Part shown: piece by piece, positions 14,588 to 23,866 of the stretch
Numbering within the stretch: the first letter of the stretch is position 1
Layout of the letters: every line of letters starts with the position of its first letter
Source: Vallitalea sp.
Lineage (GTDB): Bacteria; Bacillota; Clostridia; Lachnospirales; Vallitaleaceae
DNA length: 64,000 nucleotides
Assembly: GCA_025210515.1 (NCBI GenBank)
Contig: JAOARM010000041.1
Location: 1 to 64,000, forward strand
Direction of reading: 5' to 3'
Notes under the pieces: model-generated
Databases searched by the model: none
Told to the model about the DNA's origin: nothing
The model's input: the letters and a program-made list of their open reading frames with translations, nothing else
Made by a program: the position numbers and the translations under genes

Positions 14588-16882
14588 ATGATAATGTATG
14601 TTTTTCCTGGGCAAGGGTCACAAAAAATAGGAATGGGAAGTGACTTATTTGATAAGTACCCAGATTTATGTGAAAAAGCGGACAAGGTACTAGGTTATAG
14701 CGTGAAGAAGCTTTGCTTAGAAGATAGTGTTCGTTTAAATAATACAGAATATACTCAACCAGCTTTGTTTGTAGTAAACGCATTAAACTATCATGAAAGA
14801 TTAAATAATACTAATGAAAGTCCTAGTTTTGTAGCTGGTCACAGCTTGGGTGAATATAGTGCTCTTTACGCCGCAGGTGTATTTGATTTTGAAACTGGGC
14901 TTAAACTAGTGAAAAAACGTGGAGAATTGATGGGAAGATGTGAAGGAGGTGGTATGGCAGCGGTACTTGGATTGAAAGAGGAAGATATTCGTTGGGTTAT
15001 TAGTGATAATAATCTAGAAGATGTGTATATAGCTAATCTAAATACAGAGAAACAAATTGTATTGTCAGGAAAAAAAGATAAAATATATAATGCTAAAAGT
15101 TATTTTGAAAATGCTGGAGCAAGTGCATATATTCCGCTCAATGTAAGTGGTGCTTTTCATTCTCCCCTTATGGAAGAAGCTAAGAAAGAATTTTCAGAGT
15201 ATATCGATCAGTTCCAATTTTTAGAGATGCAAATACCTATTATATCTAACGTATATGCAAAACCCTATGATATATCAAAGATAAAAGAAACTATGGTAAA
15301 GCAAATGACTAGTTCTGTACGTTGGACAGAAAGTATACAATATGTACTTGATAGACAAGTGACAGAAATTATTCAAATAGGTCCTGGTAATGTAGTAGAT
15401 GGGCTTATAAGAAAAATAAAAAGAGAATATACAGTAAAACCTGTCATAAATATTGAGGAGAGTATAGTAGAAACTAAGCCTGTAAATGAAGTAGAAAATA
15501 TAAATACCCAGATACATAAAGATAACAATAAAGAGAATAAAACTGATAAAAATGTAGCTTATAATCTTGGAAGTCAAGATTTTGTGAAAACATTTGGGTT
15601 AAAGTATCCATATGTAATAGGTGGTATGTACAAAGGAGTTTCTTCAGCAGATATGGTAATACGTGCAAGTAAAGGTGGACTACTTGGTTTCTTTGGTACA
15701 GGTGGTGTATCAATAAATAACATTGAAGAAAACCTGAAGAAAATCCAACAAAACTTGTCATCAAATGAACCTTATGGTGTTAATTTCTTGCACCATCTAG
15801 ATGAAAAAATAGAAGAACAACTTATTAATCTACTATTAAATTATGGCATTAAGGTAATAGAAGCCTCAGCCTTTATTAGCATAACACCTGCCTTAGCCTT
15901 ATATAAAATAAAAGGACTAAAAAAGCAGGGTGAACAAATAATATCAACTCATCATGTAATAGGTAAAATATCACGACCAGAAGTAGCAGAGGCATTTCTT
16001 AGCCCAATTCGTGAAAACATTATAGAGAAACTTTTACATGATGGAAAAATAACGTCAGAAGAAGCTAGTATGGCAAAAAATGTACCTGTTGCTGATGCAA
16101 TATGTGCAGAAGCAGATTCTGGAGGGCATACGGATTATTCAGTAGCATATACCCTTTTACCTACTATGATTCGCATTCGTAATAGAATGAAAGAAACATA
16201 TAATTATTCTTATGATATTAAAGTAGGTACAGGTGGAGGTATAGGCACACCAGAAGCAGTTGCGGCAGCATTTTTATTAGGAGCTGACTTTATTGTAACA
16301 GGCTCAATTAATCAATGTACTGTTGAAGCAGGAACAAGTGATAGTGTAAAGACATTATTACAGAAGATGAATATTCAAGATACAGACTATGCACCAGCAG
16401 GAGATATGTTTGAATTAGGTGCTAAAGTACAAGTGCTGAAAAGAGGTTTATTCTTTCCATCAAGAGCAAATAAATTATATGAATTGTATCGTCATTATAA
16501 TTCTATTGAGGAGTTAGATGAAAGAACAAAACATCAGTTAGAAACTAAATACTTTAGAAAAACTTTTGAAGAAATATATGAAGATGTAAAAAACTATTAT
16601 GATGAAGATGAAGTTAAGAAGGCAGAGGATAATGAAAAACACAAGATGAAACTAATTTTCAAATGGTATTTAGGCAATGGAACAAGACTCGCTCTTAATG
16701 GCGAACAAGATAGAGTAGTAGACTACCAAGTTTTTTGTGGACCAGCTCTTGGTGCATTTAATCAATGGGTAAAAGGTACACAATTAGAGAATTGGGAAAA
16801 TCGTCATGTAGATGAAATAGGTATTAAGTTAATGGATGAAGCAAGATTATATATGAATAATTTTATAAATAAATTAAATTAG
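14588..16882 (+). CDS. Trans-acting malonyl acyltransferase fused to FMN enoylreductase (PksE-like AT-ER)
   Basis: The 764-residue bifunctional protein supplies the extender units and reduces enoyl intermediates in trans. Residues 1 to about 290 are a malonyl AT with FPGQGSQ, Ser86 in GHSLGEYSAL, the malonate-binding Arg111 in KKRGELM, and His in GAFHSPLM. Residues about 330 to 764 are a PfaD-family nitronate-monooxygenase-like ER starting FGLKYPYVIGGMYKGVSS and containing ADSGGHTDY and KVGTGGGIGTPEAV. The start is the ATG at 14,588, preceded by AAGGAGG; an upstream TTG in frame is not used. As no PKS module seen here has an active AT or a cis ER, this protein should serve all modules. Confidence 0.92.
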   Translation: MIMYVFPGQGSQKIGMGSDLFDKYPDLCEKADKVLGYSVKKLCLEDSVRLNNTEYTQPALFVVNALNYHERLNNTNESPSFVAGHSLGEYSALYAAGVFDFETGLKLVKKRGELMGRCEGGGMAAVLGLKEEDIRWVISDNNLEDVYIANLNTEKQIVLSGKKDKIYNAKSYFENAGASAYIPLNVSGAFHSPLMEEAKKEFSEYIDQFQFLEMQIPIISNVYAKPYDISKIKETMVKQMTSSVRWTESIQYVLDRQVTEIIQIGPGNVVDGLIRKIKREYTVKPVINIEESIVETKPVNEVENINTQIHKDNNKENKTDKNVAYNLGSQDFVKTFGLKYPYVIGGMYKGVSSADMVIRASKGGLLGFFGTGGVSINNIEENLKKIQQNLSSNEPYGVNFLHHLDEKIEEQLINLLLNYGIKVIEASAFISITPALALYKIKGLKKQGEQIISTHHVIGKISRPEVAEAFLSPIRENIIEKLLHDGKITSEEASMAKNVPVADAICAEADSGGHTDYSVAYTLLPTMIRIRNRMKETYNYSYDIKVGTGGGIGTPEAVAAAFLLGADFIVTGSINQCTVEAGTSDSVKTLLQKMNIQDTDYAPAGDMFELGAKVQVLKRGLFFPSRANKLYELYRHYNSIEELDERTKHQLETKYFRKTFEEIYEDVKNYYDEDEVKKAEDNEKHKMKLIFKWYLGNGTRLALNGEQDRVVDYQVFCGPALGAFNQWVKGTQLENWENRHVDEIGIKLMDEARLYMNNFINKLN

Positions 16883-16900
16883 AAAGACGAGGTATAGAAA

Positions 16901-17146
16901 ATGAGTAGAGAAGATATTTTAAATATTGTGAAAAAATGTATTGAAGACATATTAGGAGATGTAGGAGAAATTGATATTAATAAGAGCTTGAAAGACTATG
17001 GAGCAAATTCCATTGACCGAGCAGATATTACAATGGATTCAATGGAAGCAATAGGTTGTAAAATTCCTCTAGTAGAATTTGGAAATGTATCTAATATTCA
17101 AGGATTAGTAGATGTTTTTTACGAAAAGCAGGTTATAAATGAATAG
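16901..17146 (+). CDS. Stand-alone donor acyl carrier protein (AcpK-like) for beta-branching
   Basis: The 81-residue ACP has the phosphopantetheine Ser37 in GANSIDRAD and a four-helix length. In beta-branching cassettes this ACP carries malonyl, which is decarboxylated to acetyl and delivered to the HMG-CoA-synthase homologue. Its place directly before the decarboxylating KS and HCS genes supports this. The stop overlaps the start of the KS gene by 8 bases. Confidence 0.88.
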   Translation: MSREDILNIVKKCIEDILGDVGEIDINKSLKDYGANSIDRADITMDSMEAIGCKIPLVEFGNVSNIQGLVDVFYEKQVINE

Positions 17147-18410
17147 AGAAGTCGTTGTAAGTGGTATGGGTATGATAAGCCCTTTTGGTTATGGTATAGA
17201 TTATTTTCTAGAAGCTTTACAGAAAGGAAAATCAAGTATAAGTTTCGTTCAAGAAAAAACAGACCTTCCTATATCAGTAGCATCAATTATTGAGGATTTT
17301 TCATTTGAAAACTTACTATTACAGAAAGTAAATAAAGATGAAAAACTATTCAAAGATTGTAAAAAAATAGGTCGTAGACTACCTTTTTCTTTACAATGTT
17401 CCCTTTTATCAGTTTTAGAGGCATGGAAACATGCAAGACTTGAAGAAAAAAATTATAACAATAAAAAAATAGGGCTTGTAGTTGGTGGAAGTAATCTTTC
17501 AAGAAATTATATGTATGAACAACATAATAAATTTCAAGATAATATGAGTTTTGTTACACCTAGCTACGCCTTACACTTTATGGATACAGATCATGTAGGA
17601 GTAATAAGTGATGTATTTGGAATAACAGGAGAAGGATTTACAGTAGGGGGTGCATCTGCTAGCGGTAATGTAGCTCTAATAAAAGCAATGCAGATGATAC
17701 AGCATGGTATTGTAGATATTTGTGTAGTAGTTGGAACACTAACAGATTTATCGCCTATGGAATTAAATGCTTTTTATAACTTGGGTGCTATAGGAGGCAA
17801 AAGATTTGCCAATTCACACAATGAAGCATGTCGTCCTTTTGACAAGGATCATGAAGGTTTTATTTATGGACAAGCTAGTGGATGTATAATACTTGAAAGA
17901 AAAGAAGTAGCGATTCAAAGAGGAATAACTTCTTATGCCAAAATGTTATCAGGAGCTATTAAGCTTGATGGAAATCGGTTAGCCGATCCTAATATAGAAG
18001 GGGAGAAAGAAGTTATGAAAGATGTACTTGAAAAAGCGAATCTTTCAATTAATGATGTGAATTATATAAATACACATGGTACATCTACACCATTGGGAGA
18101 TAAAACAGAAATTAATGCAATAAAACAGGTTTTTGGCAACAAGGTGTCGAATATATATATTAATTCAACAAAAAGTATATTGGGCCATTGTTTATATTCC
18201 GCAGGTGTAGTAGAAGCCATTGCCACTGTTTTACAAGTATATCATGATTTTGTACATCCAAACTTAAATTTACTAAACCCTATATGTAATCAATGTAAAT
18301 TTACAAAAAAATTAGAAGAAAAAGCAAATGTAAACGTTGCTATCAGTAATGCATTTGGCTTTGGAGGTATTAATACTAGCATTTTAATAAGAAAAGAGGA
18401 TGAAAAATGA
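17139..18410 (+). CDS. Decarboxylating ketosynthase of the beta-branching cassette (PksF-like)
   Basis: The 423-residue protein is a FabF-fold KS in which the condensing Cys is Ser173 (GGASASGN in place of the usual ACASGN). The two active-site His remain (THGTSTPLGD and STKSILGH). A Cys-to-Ser KS of this kind decarboxylates malonyl-ACP to acetyl-ACP in HCS cassettes and does not condense. It overlaps the donor ACP gene and in turn overlaps the HCS gene by ATGA, so the three are translationally coupled. Confidence 0.9.
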   Translation: MNREVVVSGMGMISPFGYGIDYFLEALQKGKSSISFVQEKTDLPISVASIIEDFSFENLLLQKVNKDEKLFKDCKKIGRRLPFSLQCSLLSVLEAWKHARLEEKNYNNKKIGLVVGGSNLSRNYMYEQHNKFQDNMSFVTPSYALHFMDTDHVGVISDVFGITGEGFTVGGASASGNVALIKAMQMIQHGIVDICVVVGTLTDLSPMELNAFYNLGAIGGKRFANSHNEACRPFDKDHEGFIYGQASGCIILERKEVAIQRGITSYAKMLSGAIKLDGNRLADPNIEGEKEVMKDVLEKANLSINDVNYINTHGTSTPLGDKTEINAIKQVFGNKVSNIYINSTKSILGHCLYSAGVVEAIATVLQVYHDFVHPNLNLLNPICNQCKFTKKLEEKANVNVAISNAFGFGGINTSILIRKEDEK

Positions 18411-19648
18411 GTGAATTAGCTGTAGGAATTGAAGCCATTAACTTTTATGGAGGTCCAGCATTTATTAATGTAAGTACAATATTTCAAGAAAGGGGACTAG
18501 ATTTTGAACGATTTAATAACTTAATGATGGAAAAAAAATCAGTTGGATTACCATGTGAAGATCCTGTTACTAATGCAGTGAATGCGGCGAAACCCATTAT
18601 AGATCAATTAACTGAAGAAGAGAAAGATTCTATTGATATGATAATTACGTCAAGTGAATCAGGATTAGATTTTGGAAAATCACTAAGTACATATATACAT
18701 GATTATCTAGGGCTTAAAAGAAACTTAAGATTATTTGAAGTAAAACAAGCTTGCTATGGCTGTACAGCAGCACTTCAAATGGCAGTTACATTTATTGCAT
18801 CTAGAGTTTCACCTGGAGCAAAAGTTCTAGTAATTGGTACAGATATAGCTAGAGCTGCTGCCAAACAAACTTATGCTGAACCATCTCAAGCTGTTGGAGC
18901 TGTAGCACTATTAGTTGGTGAAAATCCTAAAATATTGGAGATGGATCTTGGTGCTAACGGTTACTATAGTTACGAAGTAATGGATACTTGCAGACCATTA
19001 CCAGAGATTGAAACAGGAGATCCTGACCTATCTTTATTATCATATTTAGACTGCTTAAAAGGAAGTTTCAAGGAATATAGTAAGCGTGTAGAAGGTATTG
19101 ACTTCATAGACACATTTGATTATTTAGCTTTCCATAGTCCTTTCGCAGGAATGGTAAAAGGTGCTCATAGAATGCTAATGAGAGACTTATATAAAATGAG
19201 ACCAAAAGACATTGAAGAAGACTTTAACAAAAGAGTATCTCCATCTTTGCAATATTGCGTAGAAGTAGGTAACGTCTATTCAGCAACAGTATATTTAGCT
19301 CTATGTGGACTTATTGATCATACTAATGTTGATGATTATATAAGAGTTGGATTATATTCTTATGGATCAGGATGCTCTTCTGAATTCTATAGTGGAATCA
19401 TAACAAGTACAGCAAAACAAGAGCTTTCTAAAATGAAAATTCGTGAAAACCTAGAACGTCGCTACTGTTTATCTATGGAAGAATATGATAATATTCTTGA
19501 CTTAAATATGGAATGGATATTTGGCATAGAAGATAAAAAAGTAGATATTACTCCTTATGAACACATCTACAAACAATTTTTTGAAGGAAGAAATCTATTA
19601 GTTCTAAAAGAAGTAAATGGATTTCATAGAGAATATATTTGGAGTTAA
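18407..19648 (+). CDS. HMG-CoA-synthase homologue (HCS, PksG-like)
   Basis: This enzyme adds the acetyl group from the donor ACP to the beta-keto group of an ACP-bound chain, the key step of beta-branching. At 413 residues it has the catalytic Cys116 in KQACYGCTAAL, the general base Glu region in TSSESGLDFGKS, and the His-containing FHSPFAGMVKGAHR. The distal HMG-CoA synthase features for CoA binding are not obvious, as expected for a carrier-protein-specific form. Overlap with the KS gene is 4 bases. Confidence 0.94.
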   Translation: MSELAVGIEAINFYGGPAFINVSTIFQERGLDFERFNNLMMEKKSVGLPCEDPVTNAVNAAKPIIDQLTEEEKDSIDMIITSSESGLDFGKSLSTYIHDYLGLKRNLRLFEVKQACYGCTAALQMAVTFIASRVSPGAKVLVIGTDIARAAAKQTYAEPSQAVGAVALLVGENPKILEMDLGANGYYSYEVMDTCRPLPEIETGDPDLSLLSYLDCLKGSFKEYSKRVEGIDFIDTFDYLAFHSPFAGMVKGAHRMLMRDLYKMRPKDIEEDFNKRVSPSLQYCVEVGNVYSATVYLALCGLIDHTNVDDYIRVGLYSYGSGCSSEFYSGIITSTAKQELSKMKIRENLERRYCLSMEEYDNILDLNMEWIFGIEDKKVDITPYEHIYKQFFEGRNLLVLKEVNGFHREYIWS

Positions 19649-19663
19649 TAAGGAGAAGAGAAT

Positions 19664-20455
19664 ATGGAATTTGAGACGTTAGATGTCAGTGTTATAGGAA
19701 AATGTATGAAAATTGTTTTTAATCGTCCAAGTGCAAGAAATAGTATTAATACTCAATTACTTGAAGAACTTAATTGGTGTTTAGATTATGGAGAAAACGA
19801 TCCTAATCTAAGGGTAATTATTATTGAAGGAAAAAATGGATTTTTCTGTACTGGAGTTGACTTCCTTCATGTAGGTGATGTACATGATAAGGAATTAAAC
19901 GATAAGACGCTTACAACTAAATATATGACTACATTGAAAAGATTCTCATCTATACCTTTGTTAGTTGTTTCAAATATTGATGGTCAAGTTATGGCTGGTG
20001 GAATTGGTATCGTAGCAGCTAGTGATTTAGCAGTAGCAACAAGAAGATCCGTTTTTAGTCTTTCAGAAGCATTATGGGGCTTAGTTCCTAGTATGGTTAT
20101 GCCATATTTAATAAGAAAAGTTGGCTATCAAAAAGCAAAAATTATGACCTTATCTACAATTCCAGTTGAAGGAGAAGAAGCATATGAAATAAACTTATTG
20201 GATCATGTATGTGAAGATGAGAGCCTGTGTAATAAATGGATACAAAATTATACAAGTCGTACACAAAAACTGGAAAAATCTACTATAGCTAACACTAAAG
20301 ATTATCTGAATTATTTAACACCTATTACACAAGAAATAGAGCAATACGCCATCAATAAAACTAGTACTCTATTTTGTGATGAAAAAGTGCTTAACAATAT
20401 AAATAACTATGTGAAATATAAAGTTTTTCCATGGGAATCAATAAGAGGAGAATGA
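19664..20455 (+). CDS. Enoyl-CoA-hydratase-fold dehydratase (ECH1, PksH-like)
   Basis: The 263-residue crotonase-fold enzyme begins with IVFNRPSARNSINTQLLEEL and has FFCTGVDFLHVG and the oxyanion-hole segment VDGQVMAGGIGIVAASDLAVA. In beta-branching, ECH1 dehydrates the HMG-type intermediate to a glutaconyl-ACP. The decarboxylating partner ECH2 is normally the next gene; here the next gene is an ABC transporter, and the ECH2 function is instead embedded three times in the PKS proteins. AGGAGAAG precedes the ATG. Confidence 0.9.
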   Translation: MEFETLDVSVIGKCMKIVFNRPSARNSINTQLLEELNWCLDYGENDPNLRVIIIEGKNGFFCTGVDFLHVGDVHDKELNDKTLTTKYMTTLKRFSSIPLLVVSNIDGQVMAGGIGIVAASDLAVATRRSVFSLSEALWGLVPSMVMPYLIRKVGYQKAKIMTLSTIPVEGEEAYEINLLDHVCEDESLCNKWIQNYTSRTQKLEKSTIANTKDYLNYLTPITQEIEQYAINKTSTLFCDEKVLNNINNYVKYKVFPWESIRGE

Positions 20456-20457
20456 AT

Positions 20458-21138
20458 ATGATTAAAATTGTAGATGTAAAAAAAGAGTATCATACAGGGA
20501 AAACTATTGTAAACGCCCTAAAAGGTATTAATCTAGAAATAGAACAAGGAGAATTTACAACAATATCAGGTTCTTCAGGTAGTGGGAAATCTACATTATT
20601 AAATATGTTAGGATGTTTAGATGAAGTAACAAGTGGAGATATCATAATGGATGGTGTACATATTAAAGAGCTATCCGAAAAAAAGAAAAATAATTTTAGA
20701 TTGAATTATATTGGATTTATTTTTCAATCATTTAACTTAGTGCCAGTATTAACAATTTATGAGAATATTGAATTACCATTACTGATAAAGAAAGATGTAT
20801 CAGCAGAAGAACGTAAAACAAGAATTAATCATTTTATTAAAGCTGTTGGACTTGAAGAATATGCCAAAAGGCTACCATCTGAATTATCAGGAGGACAACG
20901 TCAACGTGTAGCTGTTGCAAGAGCGTTAGTTACAAAACCAAAAGTAGTATTAGCTGATGAACCAACTGCAAACTTAGACTCTAAGACAGGTATAGCAGTA
21001 ATTGATCTTATGCATGATATTAGCAGAAAAGAAGGTACAACATTTATTTTTTCAACTCATGATCCAAAAGTAGTAAATCGTGCAGACAGAGTTATTAAAC
21101 TAGAAGATGGGCAAGTTATTGAGGAGGGCAATGTGTGA
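20458..21138 (+). CDS. ABC transporter ATP-binding protein, MacB/LolD type
   Basis: The 226-residue ATPase has Walker A GSSGSGKST, the Q-loop FIFQSFNLV, the signature LSGGQRQR, Walker B VVLADEPTANLD and the switch His in FSTHDP. It pairs with two FtsX-type permeases encoded immediately downstream and overlapping (GTGA). The start at 20,458 is favoured because AAGAGGAG is at proper distance; the ATG at 20,452 overlapping the ECH1 stop is too close to it. The location within the biosynthetic operon suggests export of the product or self-resistance. Confidence 0.9.
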   Translation: MIKIVDVKKEYHTGKTIVNALKGINLEIEQGEFTTISGSSGSGKSTLLNMLGCLDEVTSGDIIMDGVHIKELSEKKKNNFRLNYIGFIFQSFNLVPVLTIYENIELPLLIKKDVSAEERKTRINHFIKAVGLEEYAKRLPSELSGGQRQRVAVARALVTKPKVVLADEPTANLDSKTGIAVIDLMHDISRKEGTTFIFSTHDPKVVNRADRVIKLEDGQVIEEGNV

Positions 21139-22355
21139 AATTAGTTAAAATTCCTATTAAATATATTAAATCAAACAAGTTACGTTCTTTTTCATTAGGT
21201 TTTTTCATCATGTTGTCTACTATTATCTTTATATTGTTTAATTCTATGGTAGATACTGTTAACTCAAATATGGAGGCTATTATTACTAGAGCTATTACAG
21301 GTGATATTGTAATAAGACCTAGTGAATCAGAGGAAAAAGAGATGATTTCATATACATCTCTATGGGCGAATTTACCTTCATTTGGTATAGATGAAACAAA
21401 TAATATTGTAGAGAAACTTCAATCAATAGATGATATTCTATATGAAAAAAGAGTAAGAGGATCATTAGTTATGATTAATGATACACAACAAGTGCCTACT
21501 CTTTTTGTAGGAGTAGATACTAATGCCTCTTCATATAATAAAGCTCTTAATCTTAAGCTAGGTAGATTACTTGTAAATAATTCAGAAAAATCTATAGTAA
21601 TTCCTACTACTCTTTCAAACCAATTAAATGTAGCGATTGGAGATACTGTGGAGTGTATGATTTCTACAGCAGAGACATATAACACTATAGAGCTTGAAGT
21701 AGTTGGAATAGTAGATATAGCACTTCTTAACATGTTTGGTGTAGAACCTATTTATATGGGTATAGATTTATCTAGACAGCTATTGAATTTAGAAGAAAAT
21801 AGTGCAACAGATATTATGATATATTCGGAGGGTAAATCACAAGAGAAATTATTATCAAATATTAGGCAGCATAGTTCTAAAGTAAGTACGTGGAAAGATG
21901 TATCAGGAGCTATTATCGGAGGACTTACATTATATATCAGTATGTTTTATGGATTTTTAGCTATTTTACTATTTATTATAGCATTATTAATGACTAACAT
22001 GGTATTTATGATGGGTTACGAAAGACGTAGAGATATAGGTACTCTAAAAGCAATTGGCTATAGTAAATGGAAAATAGTTACATTATTTATGGAAGAAATT
22101 GTATTATTATCAAGTCTCTCTAGTGTAATAGGTTGTATTATTGGTAGTATTATTAGTTATGTATTATCAAATACAGTTGTACAAATAGGAGCACCATTAA
22201 ATATTATTTTAGGTAATGAATTTACACTAAACTATAAGCCTTTAATTATAATTCCTGTGTTCTTTATTATGTTTGTTTTTTCTACTATTGTATCATTCTA
22301 TCCATCATATAAACTGTCACTGTTAAATCCAGCAGATACAGTACGAGAAAATTAA
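21135..22355 (+). CDS. ABC transporter permease, FtsX/MacB type (first subunit)
   Basis: The 406-residue membrane protein has one N-terminal transmembrane helix (LGFFIMLSTIIFILFNSM), an extracytoplasmic domain of about 200 residues, and three C-terminal helices with the family segment YERRRDIGTLKAIGYSKWKI between the first two. It starts at GTG overlapping the ATPase stop. Together with the next gene it would form a heterodimeric MacB-like exporter that acts from the outer face of the membrane. Confidence 0.88.
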   Translation: MKLVKIPIKYIKSNKLRSFSLGFFIMLSTIIFILFNSMVDTVNSNMEAIITRAITGDIVIRPSESEEKEMISYTSLWANLPSFGIDETNNIVEKLQSIDDILYEKRVRGSLVMINDTQQVPTLFVGVDTNASSYNKALNLKLGRLLVNNSEKSIVIPTTLSNQLNVAIGDTVECMISTAETYNTIELEVVGIVDIALLNMFGVEPIYMGIDLSRQLLNLEENSATDIMIYSEGKSQEKLLSNIRQHSSKVSTWKDVSGAIIGGLTLYISMFYGFLAILLFIIALLMTNMVFMMGYERRRDIGTLKAIGYSKWKIVTLFMEEIVLLSSLSSVIGCIIGSIISYVLSNTVVQIGAPLNIILGNEFTLNYKPLIIIPVFFIMFVFSTIVSFYPSYKLSLLNPADTVREN

Positions 22356-22368
22356 GGAGGTGACAGAG

Positions 22369-23685
22369 GTGATATTACTAAAAATAGCTTTTAGAAATAT
22401 AATTAAGAATAAGAAAAATACTTTATTTATTGGTATAACAATTTTCATAGCCTCTTTCATGTTTTTTATAAGTAATTTCACAATGAACGGTGTAGAAAAT
22501 CAAGTAATTGATGGTTATATGAAATTTCAAGTAGGACATGTAGTAGTAGAATGGGAAGCCATGAATGATATTGATCTTATGGACAAAACAAAATATTTAA
22601 CTAATGTTCAAAGTTATAACAATAATGATATGGATAGAAATAACAAATCTGTTGAGCTACTGAAAGACATATGGCAACAAAATGAAAATGATATTGATAT
22701 AGTTATTCCAGTTATAAAAAAGAATGTACAATTTGTTACAGATGATGGATTAGATAGTATAGTTCTTTACGGTATAACTAAGAAGGAAAAGGACTATTTA
22801 TTAGATTCTTCAACACTTAATATCATAGAAGGTACAGTTTTGTCAGAAGAAGAAAATACTATTTGTATCAGTGAGGAAAAAGCAGAGATTAATAATCTAA
22901 CTATTGGTGACACAATGACCTTTACAATAGTTGATGAAAATGGAACAAAGAAAAAAGTTACTTGTAATATTATAGGTATTTACGAGAACAAAGCAGGATA
23001 TGATAATCTATATGGCTTTATGAACTTTGATGAATTAAAAGCATTATATAATCTTAAATATTTTGATTATGCAAAAGTATTTTTGAAAGATAGTGATAAA
23101 TCTTATGTTTTTGCAGATAAGATAGATGAAATATTATCCAAAAATAATGCTTCATTAGTTGCAAGAGATTTTATGGAAGCATCACAGTTTTATACTAATA
23201 ATCCTAAAATTATAAGAAGCTTTTTTAATATATTTATTATAATGTTTCTTTTCATTATTATTATAGGATTTCGTTCAACTATTAAAATGAATTTAATTAC
23301 GAGATACAAAGAGTTTGGTACTTTGCGTGCAATTGGTTATAGTAAAGTAAAATGTTATATAATTATATTTCTAGAAGTATTATTACTTAGCTTGATGGCT
23401 CTTTCACTAGCATTAATATTATCATTATCAATTGTTATTATTGTTAATATGAAAGGAAATGGTGTATATGTAGGGTCAGGAGCTATTACATATGTAATGG
23501 GTGGTGAACGATTTTATCCATTTATTAAGGAAAATAATATTATCGTAGGTATAGGATTAATGGTACTTTTTTCTCTAATATCAACATTTTCTCCTAGTGT
23601 GAAGATGCTCAATACAAATATAGTTGATTTATTAGCACAAAGATTTAAGAAAAAATCTTTACTTACACTAAAGAAAAAAAAATAA
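22369..23685 (+). CDS. ABC transporter permease, FtsX/MacB type (second subunit)
   Basis: The 438-residue protein has the same topology as its neighbour: an N-terminal helix (LFIGITIFIASFMFFI), a large extracytoplasmic domain, and three C-terminal helices with RYKEFGTLRAIGYSKVK. It is divergent in sequence, so the transporter is a heterodimer. The GTG at 22,369 is chosen because AAGGAGG lies eight bases ahead; an earlier GTG overlaps that site. It is the last gene before a hairpin and the PKS genes. Confidence 0.87.
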   Translation: MILLKIAFRNIIKNKKNTLFIGITIFIASFMFFISNFTMNGVENQVIDGYMKFQVGHVVVEWEAMNDIDLMDKTKYLTNVQSYNNNDMDRNNKSVELLKDIWQQNENDIDIVIPVIKKNVQFVTDDGLDSIVLYGITKKEKDYLLDSSTLNIIEGTVLSEEENTICISEEKAEINNLTIGDTMTFTIVDENGTKKKVTCNIIGIYENKAGYDNLYGFMNFDELKALYNLKYFDYAKVFLKDSDKSYVFADKIDEILSKNNASLVARDFMEASQFYTNNPKIIRSFFNIFIIMFLFIIIIGFRSTIKMNLITRYKEFGTLRAIGYSKVKCYIIIFLEVLLLSLMALSLALILSLSIVIIVNMKGNGVYVGSGAITYVMGGERFYPFIKENNIIVGIGLMVLFSLISTFSPSVKMLNTNIVDLLAQRFKKKSLLTLKKKK

Positions 23686-23726
23686 GTATATAAATAATAC
23701 GTTTATTTTAATACTTTTGAAGTGGC

Positions 23727-23768
23727 TGTCTCATAAAAAAGTATTATGAGACAACCCCTTCCTTTTAT
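23727..23768 (+). terminator. Palindrome between the transporter and the PKS genes, probable terminator
   Basis: TGTCTCATAA (23,727 to 23,736) and TTATGAGACA (23,744 to 23,753) form a perfect 10-bp stem with a 7-base loop, followed by a pyrimidine-rich ACCCCTTCCTTTTATT. The stem is strong but the T-tract is interrupted by C, so termination may be partial. It divides the accessory operon from the megasynthase genes and could be another LoaP-controlled point. Confidence 0.6.
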
Positions 23769-23804
23769 TAACGTATAAAATTATTATTCAATAGCCACAT
23801 TTGT

Positions 23805-23834
23805 TTGACAATCAATATTTAGATAAAGAACAAT
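23805..23834 (+). promoter_or_regulatory. Candidate internal promoter for the PKS genes
   Basis: A perfect -35 TTGACA (23,805 to 23,810) is followed after 18 bases by AACAAT (23,829 to 23,834), which matches the -10 consensus at four positions. If used, transcription starts about 26 bases before the first PKS gene. The weak -10 makes this uncertain. Confidence 0.4.
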
Positions 23835-23866
23835 AAATAAGGGATTAATTAAGTTGAGGTGAGAAA

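Noticed and set aside
15275..15764. Open frames on the minus strand inside the AT-ER gene
   Set aside because: They are antisense shadows of a well-supported domain protein, with no ribosome binding sites and low-complexity Phe/Tyr/Leu-rich products.
23727..23753. Perfect palindrome considered as an insertion-sequence end or transposition scar
   Set aside because: TGTCTCA-type ends occur in some insertion sequences, but there is no transposase fragment or second end nearby, and the compact stem-loop fits a terminator better.
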